The notes beneath the pieces were generated by a model. That model was given only the letters and a program-made list of their open reading frames with translations. It was not told the DNA's origin and did not search any database. A stretch of DNA of 64,000 nt from Streptomyces plumbidurans. GTDB lineage: Bacteria; Actinomycetota; Actinomycetes; Streptomycetales; Streptomycetaceae. The DNA is taken from NCBI RefSeq assembly GCF_019857225.1, contig NZ_JAFJSY010000010.1:1-64000 (forward strand), read 5' to 3'. Every line of letters starts with the position of its first letter. The first letter of the stretch is position 1. A program made the translations under genes and the position numbers. Of this stretch, positions 24,081 to 33,532 are shown piece after piece.

Positions 24081-25847
24081 TCAGAGCCGCTCCGGCGTCC
24101 GGATCCCCAGCAGCGCCATGCCCTTGTGCAGCGTGCGGGCCGTCACGTCGCACAGGAAGAGGCGGTTCTCCGCGACCTCCTGGGCGGGCGCCGGCTTCAC
24201 CACCGGGCACTGGTCGTAGAACGTCGTGTACAGCGACGCCAGTTGGTAGAGGTACGCGGCCACCTTGTGCGGTGCGTACTCCGCGGACGCCTCGAAGACC
24301 GTCTCCCCGAACGCGTCCAGGTGCAGGGCCAACGCCCGCTCCGCCGGGGCCAGTTCGAGCTCCGGGTGGGCCAGCGGGGCGCGGTCGCCGGCCTTGCCGA
24401 AGATGGACCGGATACGGGCGTACGCATACTGCAGGTACACGCTCGTGTCGCCGTTCAGCGACACCATCTGGTCCAGGTCGAACTTGTAGTCGCGGTTCGG
24501 GGACGTCGACAGGTCCGCGTACTTCACGGCGCCGATGCCGACGTAGCGGCCGTTCTCGACGATCTCCGCCTCGCTCAGGCCCACCTTCTCGGCCTTCTCC
24601 CGCACGACCGCCGTGGCCCGCTCGACCGCCTCGTCCAGCAGGTCCTCCAGCCGGACCGTCTCGCCCTCACGGGTCTTGAACGGCTTGCCGTCCGCGCCGA
24701 GGACCGTGCCGTAGCCCATGTTGTGCGCGGTGACGTCGTCGCCCAGCCAGCCGGCCCGCCGGGCCGTCTCGAAGACCATCTTGAAGTGCAGCGACTGGCG
24801 CACGTCCACGACGTAGAGCAGCGTCGTCGCGTGCAGTTCGAAGACGCGGTTGCGGATCGCCGACAGGTCGGAGGCCGCGTAGCCGAAGCCGCCGTCCGCC
24901 TTCTGCACGATCAGCGGCACCGGCTGGTCGTCCTTGCCGCGGATCTCGTCGAAGAAGACGACCAGCGCGCCCTCGGAGCGCACGGCGACACCCGACTCCT
25001 CGAGCAGCCGCGCGGTCTCCGCCATCATGTCGTTGTACGCGGACTCGCCGACGATCTCCTCGTCGCGGATGCGCATGTCGAGCTTCTCGAAGACCGAGTT
25101 GAAGTAGACCTTCGACTCGTCCACGAACTGCTGCCACAGCTCGAGCGTCTCCTTGTCGCCGGACTGCAGGGCGACGACCCGCTTGCGGGCCCGCTCCTTG
25201 AACTCCTCGTCCGCGTCGAAGACCGCGCGCGAGGCCTTGTAGACACGGTTCAGATTGCTCATCGCCTGCTCGCCGTCGACGTCGGCCGCCGGGGCCAGCT
25301 CGCCGGGGTTCTCGAACAGGTACTGGATGAGCATGCCGAACTGCGTGCCCCAGTCGCCGATGTGATGCCGGCCGATCGTCTTCTCGCCGGTGAAGTCGAG
25401 CATGCCGCGCAGGGCGTCGCCGATGACGGCGGAGCGCAGATGGCCGACGTGCATCTCCTTCGCCACGTTCGGCTGGGCGTAGTCGACGACCGTGATGCCC
25501 GCGTTCTGCTTCAGGGGCACACCGAGCCGCTCGCCGTCCGCGTACCGCGCGGCGAGGTTGTCGATGATCGCCCGGTCCGCGAGCGTGACGTTCAGGAAGC
25601 CCGGTCCGGAGACCTCGATGTCCTTGATCACGTCACCGGTGGCGATGTTGCCGACGACCTGCGCCGCCAGCTCCCGCGGGTTGGCCTTGGCCTTCTTGGC
25701 GAGCGCGAGGATGCCGTTCGCCTGGAAGTCGGCCCGGTCGCTGCGTCGCAGCAGCGGGTCCGCACCGGCGGCCTCCGGCAGGGTGGCCGAGAGGGCGGAC
25801 GCGAGCTGCTGCTGGACGGAGTCGCTGAGGGACGTGACCGAGGCCAT
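24081..25847 (-). CDS. argS: Arginyl-tRNA synthetase
   Basis: A 588-residue class I aminoacyl-tRNA synthetase. The HIGH-type motif is [14 protein letters not shown], in the context [20 protein letters not shown] diagnostic of ArgRS. The N-terminal additional domain recognises the tRNA D-loop, and the C-terminal anticodon-binding domain ends at [19 protein letters not shown] 25847 is chosen because it gives the usual N-terminal length. It is divergent from lysS; the 151-bp gap must hold both promoters. Confidence 0.97.
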   Translation of the reverse strand: MASVTSLSDSVQQQLASALSATLPEAAGADPLLRRSDRADFQANGILALAKKAKANPRELAAQVVGNIATGDVIKDIEVSGPGFLNVTLADRAIIDNLAARYADGERLGVPLKQNAGITVVDYAQPNVAKEMHVGHLRSAVIGDALRGMLDFTGEKTIGRHHIGDWGTQFGMLIQYLFENPGELAPAADVDGEQAMSNLNRVYKASRAVFDADEEFKERARKRVVALQSGDKETLELWQQFVDESKVYFNSVFEKLDMRIRDEEIVGESAYNDMMAETARLLEESGVAVRSEGALVVFFDEIRGKDDQPVPLIVQKADGGFGYAASDLSAIRNRVFELHATTLLYVVDVRQSLHFKMVFETARRAGWLGDDVTAHNMGYGTVLGADGKPFKTREGETVRLEDLLDEAVERATAVVREKAEKVGLSEAEIVENGRYVGIGAVKYADLSTSPNRDYKFDLDQMVSLNGDTSVYLQYAYARIRSIFGKAGDRAPLAHPELELAPAERALALHLDAFGETVFEASAEYAPHKVAAYLYQLASLYTTFYDQCPVVKPAPAQEVAENRLFLCDVTARTLHKGMALLGIRTPERL

Positions 25848-25998
25848 AGGAAGGGGTGCCGTTCTCCTCGTGGGGATCGATAGACCCATCCAGTATCCCA
25901 TGGTGGGTAAAGCGGTTTTCTTCGCCGCGATCGGGTCTGGGAGAATGGGGCGGTCAGCCGTGCGACCGTACCGGCTGCCCCAGGCCAGAAAGAAGGAC

Positions 25999-27741
25999 GT
26001 GCCGATCGTGGCTCAGAGCACCGAGACCACCGACTGGGTCTCCCGTTTCGCGGATGAGGTCATCGAGGAGTCGGAGCGTCGGGCCCCCGGCAAACCCGTC
26101 GTCGTCGCGTCCGGTCTCTCGCCCTCCGGTCCGATCCACCTCGGCAACCTGCGCGAGGTCATGACCCCGCACCTCGTCGCCGACGAGATCCGCCGCCGCG
26201 GCCACCAGGTGCGCCACCTCATCTCCTGGGACGACTACGACCGCTACCGCAAGGTGCCGGCCGGCGTCGCCGGGGTCGACGAGACCTGGGCCGAGCACAT
26301 CGGCAAGCCGCTGACCTCCGTCCCCGCGCCCAAGGGCTCCGCGCACCCGAACTGGGCCGAGCACTTCAAGGCCGCGATGACCGAGTCGCTGGCCGCGCTC
26401 GGCGTGGAGTTCGACGGGATCAGCCAGACCGCGCAGTACACCACCGGCGTCTACCGCGAGCAGATCCTGCACGCGATCGCGCACCGGGCCGAGATCGACG
26501 CGATCCTCGACCAGTACCGCACCAAGAAGGCCCCCGCCAAGAAGCAGCAGCAAAAGCCCCTGGACGAGGCCGAGCTGGAGGCCGCCGAGGGCTCCGGCGC
26601 GGCGAGCGAGGACGACGGCTCGTCCGGCTCCGCCGGGTACTTCCCGTACAAGCCGTACTGCGGCAACTGCGAGAAGGACCTGACCACCGTCACCGCCTAC
26701 GACGACGACACCACCGAGCTGACGTACGCCTGCACCGCGTGCGGCTTCTCCGAGACCGTCCGGCTCAGCGAGTTCAACCGCGGCAAGCTGGTCTGGAAGG
26801 TCGACTGGCCGATGCGCTGGGCGTACGAGGGCGTCGTCTTCGAGCCCAGCGGCGTCGACCACTCCTCCCCGGGATCCTCCTTCCAGGTGGGCGGCCAGAT
26901 CGTCGGGATCTTCGGCGGCAAGCAGCCGATCGGGCCGATGTACGCCTTCGTCGGCATCTCCGGCATGGCGAAGATGTCGTCCTCGCGCGGCGGCGTGCCC
27001 ACTCCCGCCGACGCCCTGAAGATCATGGAGCCGCAGCTCCTGCGCTGGCTCTACGCCCGCCGCCGCCCCAACCAGTCCTTCAAGATCGCCTTCGACCAGG
27101 AGATCCAGCGGCTCTACGACGAGTGGGACAAGCTCGACGCCAAGGTCGCGGACGGCAGCGCCCTGCCGGGTGACGTCGCCGCGCACACGCGCGCGGTCGG
27201 CACCGCCGCCGGCGAACTGCCGAAGACCCCGCGCCCGCTGCCGTACCGCACGCTGGCCTCGGTCGCGGACATCACCGCCGGGCACGAGGACCAGGCGCTG
27301 CGCATCCTGAGCGAGCTGGACCCCGCCAACCCGCTCGGCTCACTGGACGAGGCGCGGCCCAGGTACGACAAGGCCGAGGCCTGGATCAACACGCAGGTCC
27401 CCGCAGACCAGCGGACCATCGTGCGCGACGAACCCGACGCCGAACTGCTGAAGTCCCTCGACGAGGACGGCCGGCAGTCCCTGCGGCTGCTCCTGGACGG
27501 ACTCGCCGACAACTGGTCGCTGGACGGGCTCACCCACCTCGTCTACGGCGTCCCCAAGGTGCAGGCCGGCTTCCCCGCGGACGCCACGCCCAAGGAGCTG
27601 CCGCCCGAGATCAAGACCGCCCAGCGGTCGTTCTTCGCGCTGCTCTACCACCTGCTCGTCGGCCGCGACACCGGACCGCGCCTGCCCACGCTGCTGCTGG
27701 CGGTCGGGCAGGAGCGGGTGCGGGCCCTGCTCGGGGAGTGA
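25999..27741 (+). CDS. lysS: Class I lysyl-tRNA synthetase
   Basis: A 580-residue class I LysRS, the archaeal-type enzyme rather than the class II LysRS usual in bacteria. The HIGH-type motif is [16 protein letters not shown] and the KMSKS-type is [11 protein letters not shown]. An acidic low-complexity insert ([18 protein letters not shown]) precedes a zinc ribbon with the pairs CGNC and CTAC. Start is GTG 25999, with the in-frame GTG at 26008 as an alternative. It charges tRNA-Lys. It is divergent from argS. Confidence 0.95.
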   Translation: MPIVAQSTETTDWVSRFADEVIEESERRAPGKPVVVASGLSPSGPIHLGNLREVMTPHLVADEIRRRGHQVRHLISWDDYDRYRKVPAGVAGVDETWAEHIGKPLTSVPAPKGSAHPNWAEHFKAAMTESLAALGVEFDGISQTAQYTTGVYREQILHAIAHRAEIDAILDQYRTKKAPAKKQQQKPLDEAELEAAEGSGAASEDDGSSGSAGYFPYKPYCGNCEKDLTTVTAYDDDTTELTYACTACGFSETVRLSEFNRGKLVWKVDWPMRWAYEGVVFEPSGVDHSSPGSSFQVGGQIVGIFGGKQPIGPMYAFVGISGMAKMSSSRGGVPTPADALKIMEPQLLRWLYARRRPNQSFKIAFDQEIQRLYDEWDKLDAKVADGSALPGDVAAHTRAVGTAAGELPKTPRPLPYRTLASVADITAGHEDQALRILSELDPANPLGSLDEARPRYDKAEAWINTQVPADQRTIVRDEPDAELLKSLDEDGRQSLRLLLDGLADNWSLDGLTHLVYGVPKVQAGFPADATPKELPPEIKTAQRSFFALLYHLLVGRDTGPRLPTLLLAVGQERVRALLGE

Positions 27742-27750
27742 GGCCCGGCC

Positions 27751-29007
27751 TCAGGCGATGTGGTCGTCTTCCAGTTCCGCCGTGTGGCGGTTCTGGAAGC
27801 GCATCACCATGCGCTTGGCCTCGGCGTCCATGAGGGGAACGCCGAAGGTGGCCTCCGCGTTGTCGCTGAACTCCCGCGGAGTCGGGTAGCTGCCGTTTAT
27901 CGACTGCTTGAAGACCTGGTAGTACGACTCCTCGTCCGGCTCCGGGTTGCCGCCGCCCTCACCCAGCTCGCGGGTGCGGCCCGGACTCACCGGGATCTGA
28001 AAGCTGCCCGTCTCCTCCGGGGAGGGCTCGTCGTACACGGGCTCTTCCGGATACTCCCCGGGGTCGAAGTACTGCTCGGGCCCCGGGTACTGCTCCGACC
28101 CGGGGTACTGCTCCGGCTCGGGATACTGCTCGGGCTCGTAGGCCGGGTCGTAGTCCCCGTAGTACGGCGTCTCCTGCGGGTGCCGGGCATGCAGCCAGGG
28201 GCTGCCGTCCGGCTGCATGGGCGCCTGGTCGAGGGGCCCGGACTGCCGCGGGACCGGCGGGGCGATCTCCTGCACGGGCGTCGGCGACGGTGCGGGCGCC
28301 GGAGGCAGCACCGCCGGCTCTATCCCGGCCGCCGCCAGGCCCGACGGCGCCGTCTCCGCCAGCGGGACGCCGTAACGGGCCAGCCGCAGCGGCATCAGGG
28401 ACTCCACTGGGGCCTTGCGCCGCCAGGCACGGCCGAAGCGGGAGCGCAGCCGGGCCTGGTAGACCAGCCGCTCCTGCTCCAGCTTGATCACCTGCTCGTA
28501 GGAACGCAGCTCCCACAGCTTCATACGACGCCACAGCAGGAACGTCGGCACCGGCGACAGCAGCCAGCGGGTGAGGCGGACCCCCTCCATGTGCTTGTCG
28601 GCCGTGATGTCCGCGATCCGGCCGATCGCGTGCCGGGCCGCCTCCACGGAGACCACGAAGAGCACCGGGATCACCGCGTGCATGCCCACGCCCAGCGGAT
28701 CCGGCCAGGCGGCCGCGCCGTTGAAGGCGATCGTCGCCGCCGTCAGCAGCCAGGCCGTCTGCCGCAGCAGCGGGAACGGTATGCGGATCCAGGTGAGCAG
28801 GAGATCAAGGGCCAGCAGGACACAGATGCCCGCGTCGATGCCGATCGGGAAGACGTAGGCGAAGTTCCCGAAACCCTTCTTGAAGGCCAACTCGCGCACG
28901 GCCGCGTACGAACCCGCGAAGCCGATGCCGGCGATGATCACGGCGCCGGACACGACCACGGCGATGAGAACGCGGTGCATCCGAGTCAGCTGCAGTGGCG
29001 CGGCCAC
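27751..29007 (-). CDS. DUF2637 domain-containing membrane protein
   Basis: A 418-residue protein. The first 130 residues contain about four membrane helices (VLIAVVVSGAVIIAGIGFAG; YVFPIGIDAGICVLLALDLL; TAWLLTAATIAFNGAAAW; VIPVLFVVSVEAARHAIG), the DUF2637 region related to Spd proteins of actinobacterial plasmids. A cytoplasmic coiled region follows, then a Pro-rich acidic stretch with repeats of the type EQYPEPEQYPGSEQYPGPEQ and a conserved-looking C-terminal domain (GSYPTPREFSDNAEATFG). Start is GTG 29007, preceded by GGGAGGGG. Function is unknown. No plasmid or integrative-element genes are nearby, so it is treated as chromosomal. Confidence 0.82.
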   Translation of the reverse strand: MAAPLQLTRMHRVLIAVVVSGAVIIAGIGFAGSYAAVRELAFKKGFGNFAYVFPIGIDAGICVLLALDLLLTWIRIPFPLLRQTAWLLTAATIAFNGAAAWPDPLGVGMHAVIPVLFVVSVEAARHAIGRIADITADKHMEGVRLTRWLLSPVPTFLLWRRMKLWELRSYEQVIKLEQERLVYQARLRSRFGRAWRRKAPVESLMPLRLARYGVPLAETAPSGLAAAGIEPAVLPPAPAPSPTPVQEIAPPVPRQSGPLDQAPMQPDGSPWLHARHPQETPYYGDYDPAYEPEQYPEPEQYPGSEQYPGPEQYFDPGEYPEEPVYDEPSPEETGSFQIPVSPGRTRELGEGGGNPEPDEESYYQVFKQSINGSYPTPREFSDNAEATFGVPLMDAEAKRMVMRFQNRHTAELEDDHIA

Positions 29008-29030
29008 CCGTACTCCCCTCCCATTGCGTG

Positions 29031-29046
29031 CTGTTGCGCGCAACAG
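29031..29046. promoter_or_regulatory. 16-bp perfect palindrome upstream of DUF2637 gene
   Basis: CTGTTGCGCGCAACAG is a perfect palindrome 24 nt upstream of the DUF2637 start. It has the size and placement of an operator; the regulator is not identified. Confidence 0.6.
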
Positions 29047-29163
29047 AGTGGCACAAGTGTCCGGCGAACGATGTGCCGGGCCAGGCGGAGCCCGGTCCCC
29101 ACAGGGGGCCGGGCTCCGTCAAAAGGCGTTGCTGAGCTGCGAGTTGGCGTCCAGATGTGACGG

Positions 29164-30105
29164 TCAGCTCTTCTTGGAAGCCGAAGCGGACGCGGAGGGC
29201 GAAGAGGACTTCTGGGCCTTCGAGGCCGACGCGGACGGCTTCGCCGACGCCGACTTCGAGGCCGACGTGGACGGCGAGGGCTTGCCCGCACCCGAATCCG
29301 AGCCGCTGCCCGTGCCCGAACCGGCGCCGGTGGCCGAGCCGTCACCGTTCGCCGACGCCACCGATGCCACCGCCTCCTTGGCCGCCTTCTCCGCCGACTT
29401 CGTCAGATCCTCGGCCGACGGGGTCTTCTCGCCCGCCAGGCCCGCGCCGTTGTAGTCGAGCGTGATGACGACGTTCTCGACGCGCGTCACGATCGTCTGC
29501 TGCCTGAAGGCGCCTTCCTTCTTCTTCAGGTCGTAGCGCACCAGCGACGCCTCGTCGCCCGTCCCGGCGACCGGCTGCGTTGTGGTGTTCTTCGCGCCCT
29601 CGACGCCCTGGGCGTCCTTGACCTGCTTCTCGTAGTACGTGTGCGCCAGCTTGTCGCCCTCGCCGCGCTGCGCGTCCGAATCGAAACGCAGCAGCGAGAC
29701 ATTGAGCCAGCGGAACTGCGAGCCCTTCACACCGTTGTTGTCCAGGCTGCTCCACGAACAGCTCGCCCGCGTCGCGGTGTCGTCCGACTGACCCTCCTTG
29801 CCGGATTTGGCGCCCTTCGGCACCAGCGAGGTCAGGGTCTTCTTCGACAGCACCGCACACGAGCCGGGCAGCTTGCGGTATGCCGCCGCCTGCACCGTCG
29901 GCGAGGCGCTCGCGCCGGACGCGGACGACGTGTCACCGCCCGCTCCCTTGCCGCTCCCGCCTCCGTCACCGGAGCCGGAGTCCGAGGAGCAGCCGGCGGT
30001 GAGCACCAGCACGGGGAGCGCGAGGGCGCAGACGGCAAGGCGCGCCGGGCTCCTGTGCCACCTGTCCCGCTGGTTGTGCCGGTCTCGCTCTGCTGGTCGC
30101 TGCAT
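29164..30105 (-). CDS. DUF3558 domain-containing lipoprotein (copy 1)
   Basis: A 313-residue lipoprotein. The signal peptide ends in the lipobox LTAGC (ALPVLVLTAGCSSDSG). The mature protein has a Gly/Ser linker, then the DUF3558 region (SCAVLSKKTLTSLVP; CSWSSLDNNGVKGSQFRWLN), and a long Ser/Ala/Lys low-complexity tail. DUF3558 proteins are surface lipoproteins of actinobacteria with no defined function. ATG 30105 with GAAGGA close upstream is used; ATG 30120 is an alternative. The neighbour upstream is a second DUF3558 gene on the same strand. Confidence 0.85.
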   Translation of the reverse strand: MQRPAERDRHNQRDRWHRSPARLAVCALALPVLVLTAGCSSDSGSGDGGGSGKGAGGDTSSASGASASPTVQAAAYRKLPGSCAVLSKKTLTSLVPKGAKSGKEGQSDDTATRASCSWSSLDNNGVKGSQFRWLNVSLLRFDSDAQRGEGDKLAHTYYEKQVKDAQGVEGAKNTTTQPVAGTGDEASLVRYDLKKKEGAFRQQTIVTRVENVVITLDYNGAGLAGEKTPSAEDLTKSAEKAAKEAVASVASANGDGSATGAGSGTGSGSDSGAGKPSPSTSASKSASAKPSASASKAQKSSSPSASASASKKS

Positions 30106-30240
30106 GGTTCCTTCACTCATGACGCTGTGGTTCCTGCGGTCGACGGGTCGGGTCCGAGGGGCCACGGTACGCGGTGAGGAAACTGTGTGCTTCTGCTTCA
30201 CAGGCATTGCGGTCGCGCGCCGAGCACGCGCGAACGGCCC

Positions 30241-31068
30241 CTAGCCGCCCAGGGTGTCAGCCAGTTGCGCGGCCAATTTCCGGGCCTTGTCCTGCATTTC
30301 CTTGCTGTCCGGCACGGCGCCGACCACGGCCGGCTGCTCCTCGTACTGGATGGTCACCATCACGTTGGACGTGCGGAACGCCACAGTCACCGTGCGCTGC
30401 TGAGCCGTCGAGGCGGAGCCGCTGACGGCGTCGTCGAGGAAGGCCTCGTCGCCCAGACCGCTCAGCACGCGGGGCTGCAGATCGGCCGGCGGGACGGAGG
30501 AGGACGCGGACGCCGAGGAGGACGGCGAACCGCTGGGATCGGCGCTCCCGCCGGCATCCGCACCCGGAGAGGCGGAACTCGTGGCGTCACCCGGCGCGCT
30601 GCTGCCGGAGGCCGCCGGCTCCGGAAGGTCAGCCGCCGTCTCCTTCTGCGCGAACAGCTCCTGCGCCTGGGCGTCGTCGCTCACGGAGTTGTCGTAGGAC
30701 ACGACACGTTCGAAGTCCACGAGGAGATGGTCGGTCGCGTCCGGCGACTGCACCTTCCAGCGGCAGCCGACCTTGCGGTCCGTGTCGTACGTCAGCGTGG
30801 CCTCGCCCTGGTACGCCTTGTCCCGCTGCTCCGCGTCGGTGATCTGCTTGATGCCCGGCAGCATCGAGTCCAGGGTGTCGTGGCCGACCGCACTGCACGG
30901 CTCCGGGAGCGTGCGGTACTTGCCGGGCTGCGCCGCCGCGGACGCGGTACCGGCCTCGCCGGGGTTCGAGTCGTCCGTCGAACCCCCGCTGCCCGAGCCT
31001 GCCGTGCAGCCGGCCAGCAGCGCCACGAGGAGCGCGGCCACGCCGGGTACATATGCCTTCCGCTGCAC
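30241..31068 (-). CDS. DUF3558 domain-containing lipoprotein (copy 2)
   Basis: A 275-residue lipoprotein paralogous to the next gene downstream. The signal peptide VQRKAYVPGVAALLVALLAG ends in a lipobox Cys (LLAGC). The DUF3558 core includes PCSAVGHDTLDSMLPGI and CRWKVQSPDATDHLLVDF, with a Ser/Pro-rich insert in place of the copy 1 tail. GTG 31068 has GAGAGGAG 8 nt upstream; the earlier GTG/ATG starts in this frame are rejected. The two DUF3558 genes look like an old tandem duplication. Confidence 0.87.
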   Translation of the reverse strand: MQRKAYVPGVAALLVALLAGCTAGSGSGGSTDDSNPGEAGTASAAAQPGKYRTLPEPCSAVGHDTLDSMLPGIKQITDAEQRDKAYQGEATLTYDTDRKVGCRWKVQSPDATDHLLVDFERVVSYDNSVSDDAQAQELFAQKETAADLPEPAASGSSAPGDATSSASPGADAGGSADPSGSPSSSASASSSVPPADLQPRVLSGLGDEAFLDDAVSGSASTAQQRTVTVAFRTSNVMVTIQYEEQPAVVGAVPDSKEMQDKARKLAAQLADTLGG

Positions 31069-31274
31069 GGTCAGGCTCCTCTCTCGACGGTGGCCGACGG
31101 CCGGTGCTCCAGTGTCCCCGCTGGTTATTCGCTTGCTGCACGGGGGCGTCCCCTGGAGACAATGTCTATCGCACGCACTGCCGTGGACGCCGGTCCGTTG
31201 TCCCATTTCACTGACCTTGGCGCCGGTTTTGCGTTTCATCACTTCTGTTGCTGTTCCGGGGGAATGAGGAAGAC

Positions 31275-32468
31275 ATGTCGTACGTCGAAATGCCGGGCGC
31301 GAAGGTCCCGATCCGCATGTGGACCGACCCGGCGACGGTCGAGGACGCGGCCCTGCAGCAGCTGCGCAACGTCGCGACCCTCCCCTGGATCAAGGGCCTC
31401 GCGGTCATGCCGGACGTCCACTACGGCAAGGGCGCGACGGTCGGCTCGGTCATCGCGATGCAGGGCGCCGTCTGCCCCGCGGCGGTGGGCGTCGACATCG
31501 GCTGCGGCATGTCCGCGGTCAAGACCTCCCTGACGGTCAACGACCTGCCGGGAGACCTGTCGCGCCTGCGCTCGAAGATCGAGCAGGCGATCCCGGTGGG
31601 GCGGGGGATGCACGACGACCCGGTCGACCCGGGCCGCTTCCATGGGCTGGCGACGGCCGGGTGGGACGGCTTCTGGGGGCGGTTCGACGGGGTCGCGGAG
31701 GCGGTGCGGTTCCGGGGGGAGCGGGCGGCCAAGCAGATGGGGACGCTGGGGTCCGGAAATCACCATCTGGAAGTTTCGCTCGATTCGGACAATTCCGTGT
31801 GGCTGACACTGCACTCCGGTTCCCGGAACATCGGCAAGGAACTGGCCGAACATCACATCGGTGTGGCCCAGAAGCTCCCGCACAACCAGGGCCTGGTCGA
31901 CCGCGACCTCGCCGTCTTCGTCGCGGACACCCCCCAGATGGCGGCCTACCGGAACGACCTCTACTGGGCGCAGGAGTACGCGAAGTACAACCGCTCGATC
32001 ATGATGGCGCTTCTCAAGGACGTGATCCGCAGGGAGTTCAAGAAGGCGAAGCCGACTTTCGAGACGGAGGTCAGCTGCCATCACAACTACGTTGCGGAGG
32101 AGCGCTACGAAGGGATGGACCTGCTGGTGACCCGCAAGGGCGCAATCAGGGCGGGTGCAGGTGACCTGGGAATCATCCCGGGCTCGATGGGCACGGCCAC
32201 GTACATCGTCAAGGGCCTCGGCAACGAACTGGCCTTCAACTCGGCGTCCCACGGGGCGGGTCGGCGCATGAGCCGCAACGCGGCGAAGCGGCGCTTCTCG
32301 ACCAAGGATCTCGAGGACCAGACACGAGGCGTGGAGTGCCGCAAGGACTCCGGCGTCGTGGACGAGATCCCGGGCGCGTACAAGCCGATCGAGCGGGTGA
32401 TGGATCAGCAGCGGGACCTCGTGGAGGTCGTGGCGAAGCTGAAGCAGGTCGTGTGTGTGAAGGGCTGA
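31275..32468 (+). CDS. rtcB: RNA-splicing ligase RtcB
   Basis: A 397-residue RtcB, the GTP- and Mn-dependent ligase that joins 2,3-cyclic phosphate or 3-phosphate ends to 5-OH ends in tRNA splicing and RNA repair. Key segments are VGVDIGCGMSAVKTSL, GTLGSGNHHLEVSL and the guanylylation-site region SASHGAGRRMSR. Length is normal. It is divergent from the DUF3558 genes, whose starts lie 207 bp upstream, and no archease gene is adjacent. A LAGLIDADG gene lies convergently downstream. Confidence 0.95.
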   Translation: MSYVEMPGAKVPIRMWTDPATVEDAALQQLRNVATLPWIKGLAVMPDVHYGKGATVGSVIAMQGAVCPAAVGVDIGCGMSAVKTSLTVNDLPGDLSRLRSKIEQAIPVGRGMHDDPVDPGRFHGLATAGWDGFWGRFDGVAEAVRFRGERAAKQMGTLGSGNHHLEVSLDSDNSVWLTLHSGSRNIGKELAEHHIGVAQKLPHNQGLVDRDLAVFVADTPQMAAYRNDLYWAQEYAKYNRSIMMALLKDVIRREFKKAKPTFETEVSCHHNYVAEERYEGMDLLVTRKGAIRAGAGDLGIIPGSMGTATYIVKGLGNELAFNSASHGAGRRMSRNAAKRRFSTKDLEDQTRGVECRKDSGVVDEIPGAYKPIERVMDQQRDLVEVVAKLKQVVCVKG

Positions 32469-32477
32469 ACAGCGGGA

Positions 32478-32497
32478 CCCCCGGCTCGTACCGGGGG
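32478..32497. terminator. Terminator hairpin between rtcB and the endonuclease gene
   Basis: CCCCCGG (32478-32484) pairs with CCGGGGG (32491-32497) over a 6-nt loop, 9 nt after the rtcB stop. It is in the convergent gap and may serve both genes. Confidence 0.65.
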
Positions 32498-32511
32498 CCT
32501 CGTTCAGTCGG

Positions 32512-33345
32512 CTATCGCTTGTCCGGGACGGGGACTCGGCCGGTTCGCAGGCGCCACAGGCGGAGGCTGCAGCTCTGGACGGTCCGGCCGAGTTCGTCGG
32601 CGGCTGCCTTCGGGCTGTTGAGTTCCAGCAGGATCAGGTCCTCGTGCTCGTTCCAGCGGCGTGCCGTGTGAGCAGCTCTCATGCCCGCCGGGCGTGCCCA
32701 GTCGGCGAGTGAACCGGCGGCTGCGCGCTTGCGCTCCAAGGACAGACACCCTGGGTAGTACAGGTGAGCTGCCAGTTTTTGGGCGGCCTCCATCATGTAG
32801 AGGACGTTGTAGATGCCGTCGCGTGCGTTGCGCTTGAGATTGCGCGCGACGCCCGTGAATTCCTGCGCGTACTGGCACAGATGAGTGCCGATGGCCGTGC
32901 TGGCAGTGGTGAGAGAGATGAACGGGAAGCCCTTGCCCGTGTAGCCCACCGAGCCGTCGGCATCGATGACGCCTCGAAGGTAGTCGCGCTGTGCGAACTC
33001 GCCGCGCGGCGGGGAGATCGTCTTCGATTTGCGGCCATGGGGCAGGCCGAGGTCATCCAGCAGGGTCCGGGCTTCGAAGGAGCACAGGCTCCACACCGCG
33101 GAGGTATGGGTCTCGGCGAAGTTCGTCGACCGGGTGCGCTCGTGAATGCTGCTGTAGTACGGCGTCAGCTTCTGGAACTGGCGCAGAAGCTCGATGTCTC
33201 GGGCGTTGATCTCGACGCTCAGCTTGCCCTTCTGCCCCACTCCCTGCGCCAGGTGCCCGTCCGCCTGGAGAAAGCCGAACATGTACGCGTACTCGGGGAC
33301 CCTCAGGTCCATGAACCCGTGGGCGCTAGTCTCGCAGTCAGCCAT
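32512..33345 (-). CDS. Free-standing LAGLIDADG endonuclease with SANT/Myb-like C terminus
   Basis: A 277-residue protein with two LAGLIDADG helices: AYMFGFLQADGHLA near the N terminus and DYLRGVIDADGSVG in the middle, each with the catalytic acidic residue. The C-terminal 45 residues (RRWNEHEDLILLELNSPKAA ... VQSCSLRLWRLRTG) look like a SANT/Myb-type DNA-binding helix trio. It is a double-motif, monomeric homing endonuclease type, not inside an intein or intron here. Its role and target are unknown. Codon use seems less GC-extreme than the neighbours, consistent with horizontal acquisition. Start ATG 33345 has AGGAAGG about 14 nt upstream. Confidence 0.85.
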   Translation of the reverse strand: MADCETSAHGFMDLRVPEYAYMFGFLQADGHLAQGVGQKGKLSVEINARDIELLRQFQKLTPYYSSIHERTRSTNFAETHTSAVWSLCSFEARTLLDDLGLPHGRKSKTISPPRGEFAQRDYLRGVIDADGSVGYTGKGFPFISLTTASTAIGTHLCQYAQEFTGVARNLKRNARDGIYNVLYMMEAAQKLAAHLYYPGCLSLERKRAAAGSLADWARPAGMRAAHTARRWNEHEDLILLELNSPKAAADELGRTVQSCSLRLWRLRTGRVPVPDKR

Positions 33346-33532
33346 GAGGAAGCTCTGTCCTTCCTTGCTGGTCAGGCCCTCGGCCAGGGATGCCGCCCTG
33401 CCGAGGGCCGTCGATTTGAGGTTGTGCTGCGAGGCTAGATCGTCAGTTCAGCGGCTGTTCGGGTGATCGATGACGTTCACTCCTGTGAGTTATGCGGGAC
33501 CCGGGCCGGGGGAGCTGTGTGCCGGGTGGTCG

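Noticed and set aside
25492..25998. N-terminal extension of the lysS frame
   Set aside because: It overlaps argS and the divergent promoter. The class I LysRS N terminus begins at 25999 or 26008.
27751..29007. DUF2637/Spd-like gene as evidence for an integrated plasmid
   Set aside because: No integrase, Tra, replication or att-like sequence is nearby, and essential tRNA-synthetase genes flank it.
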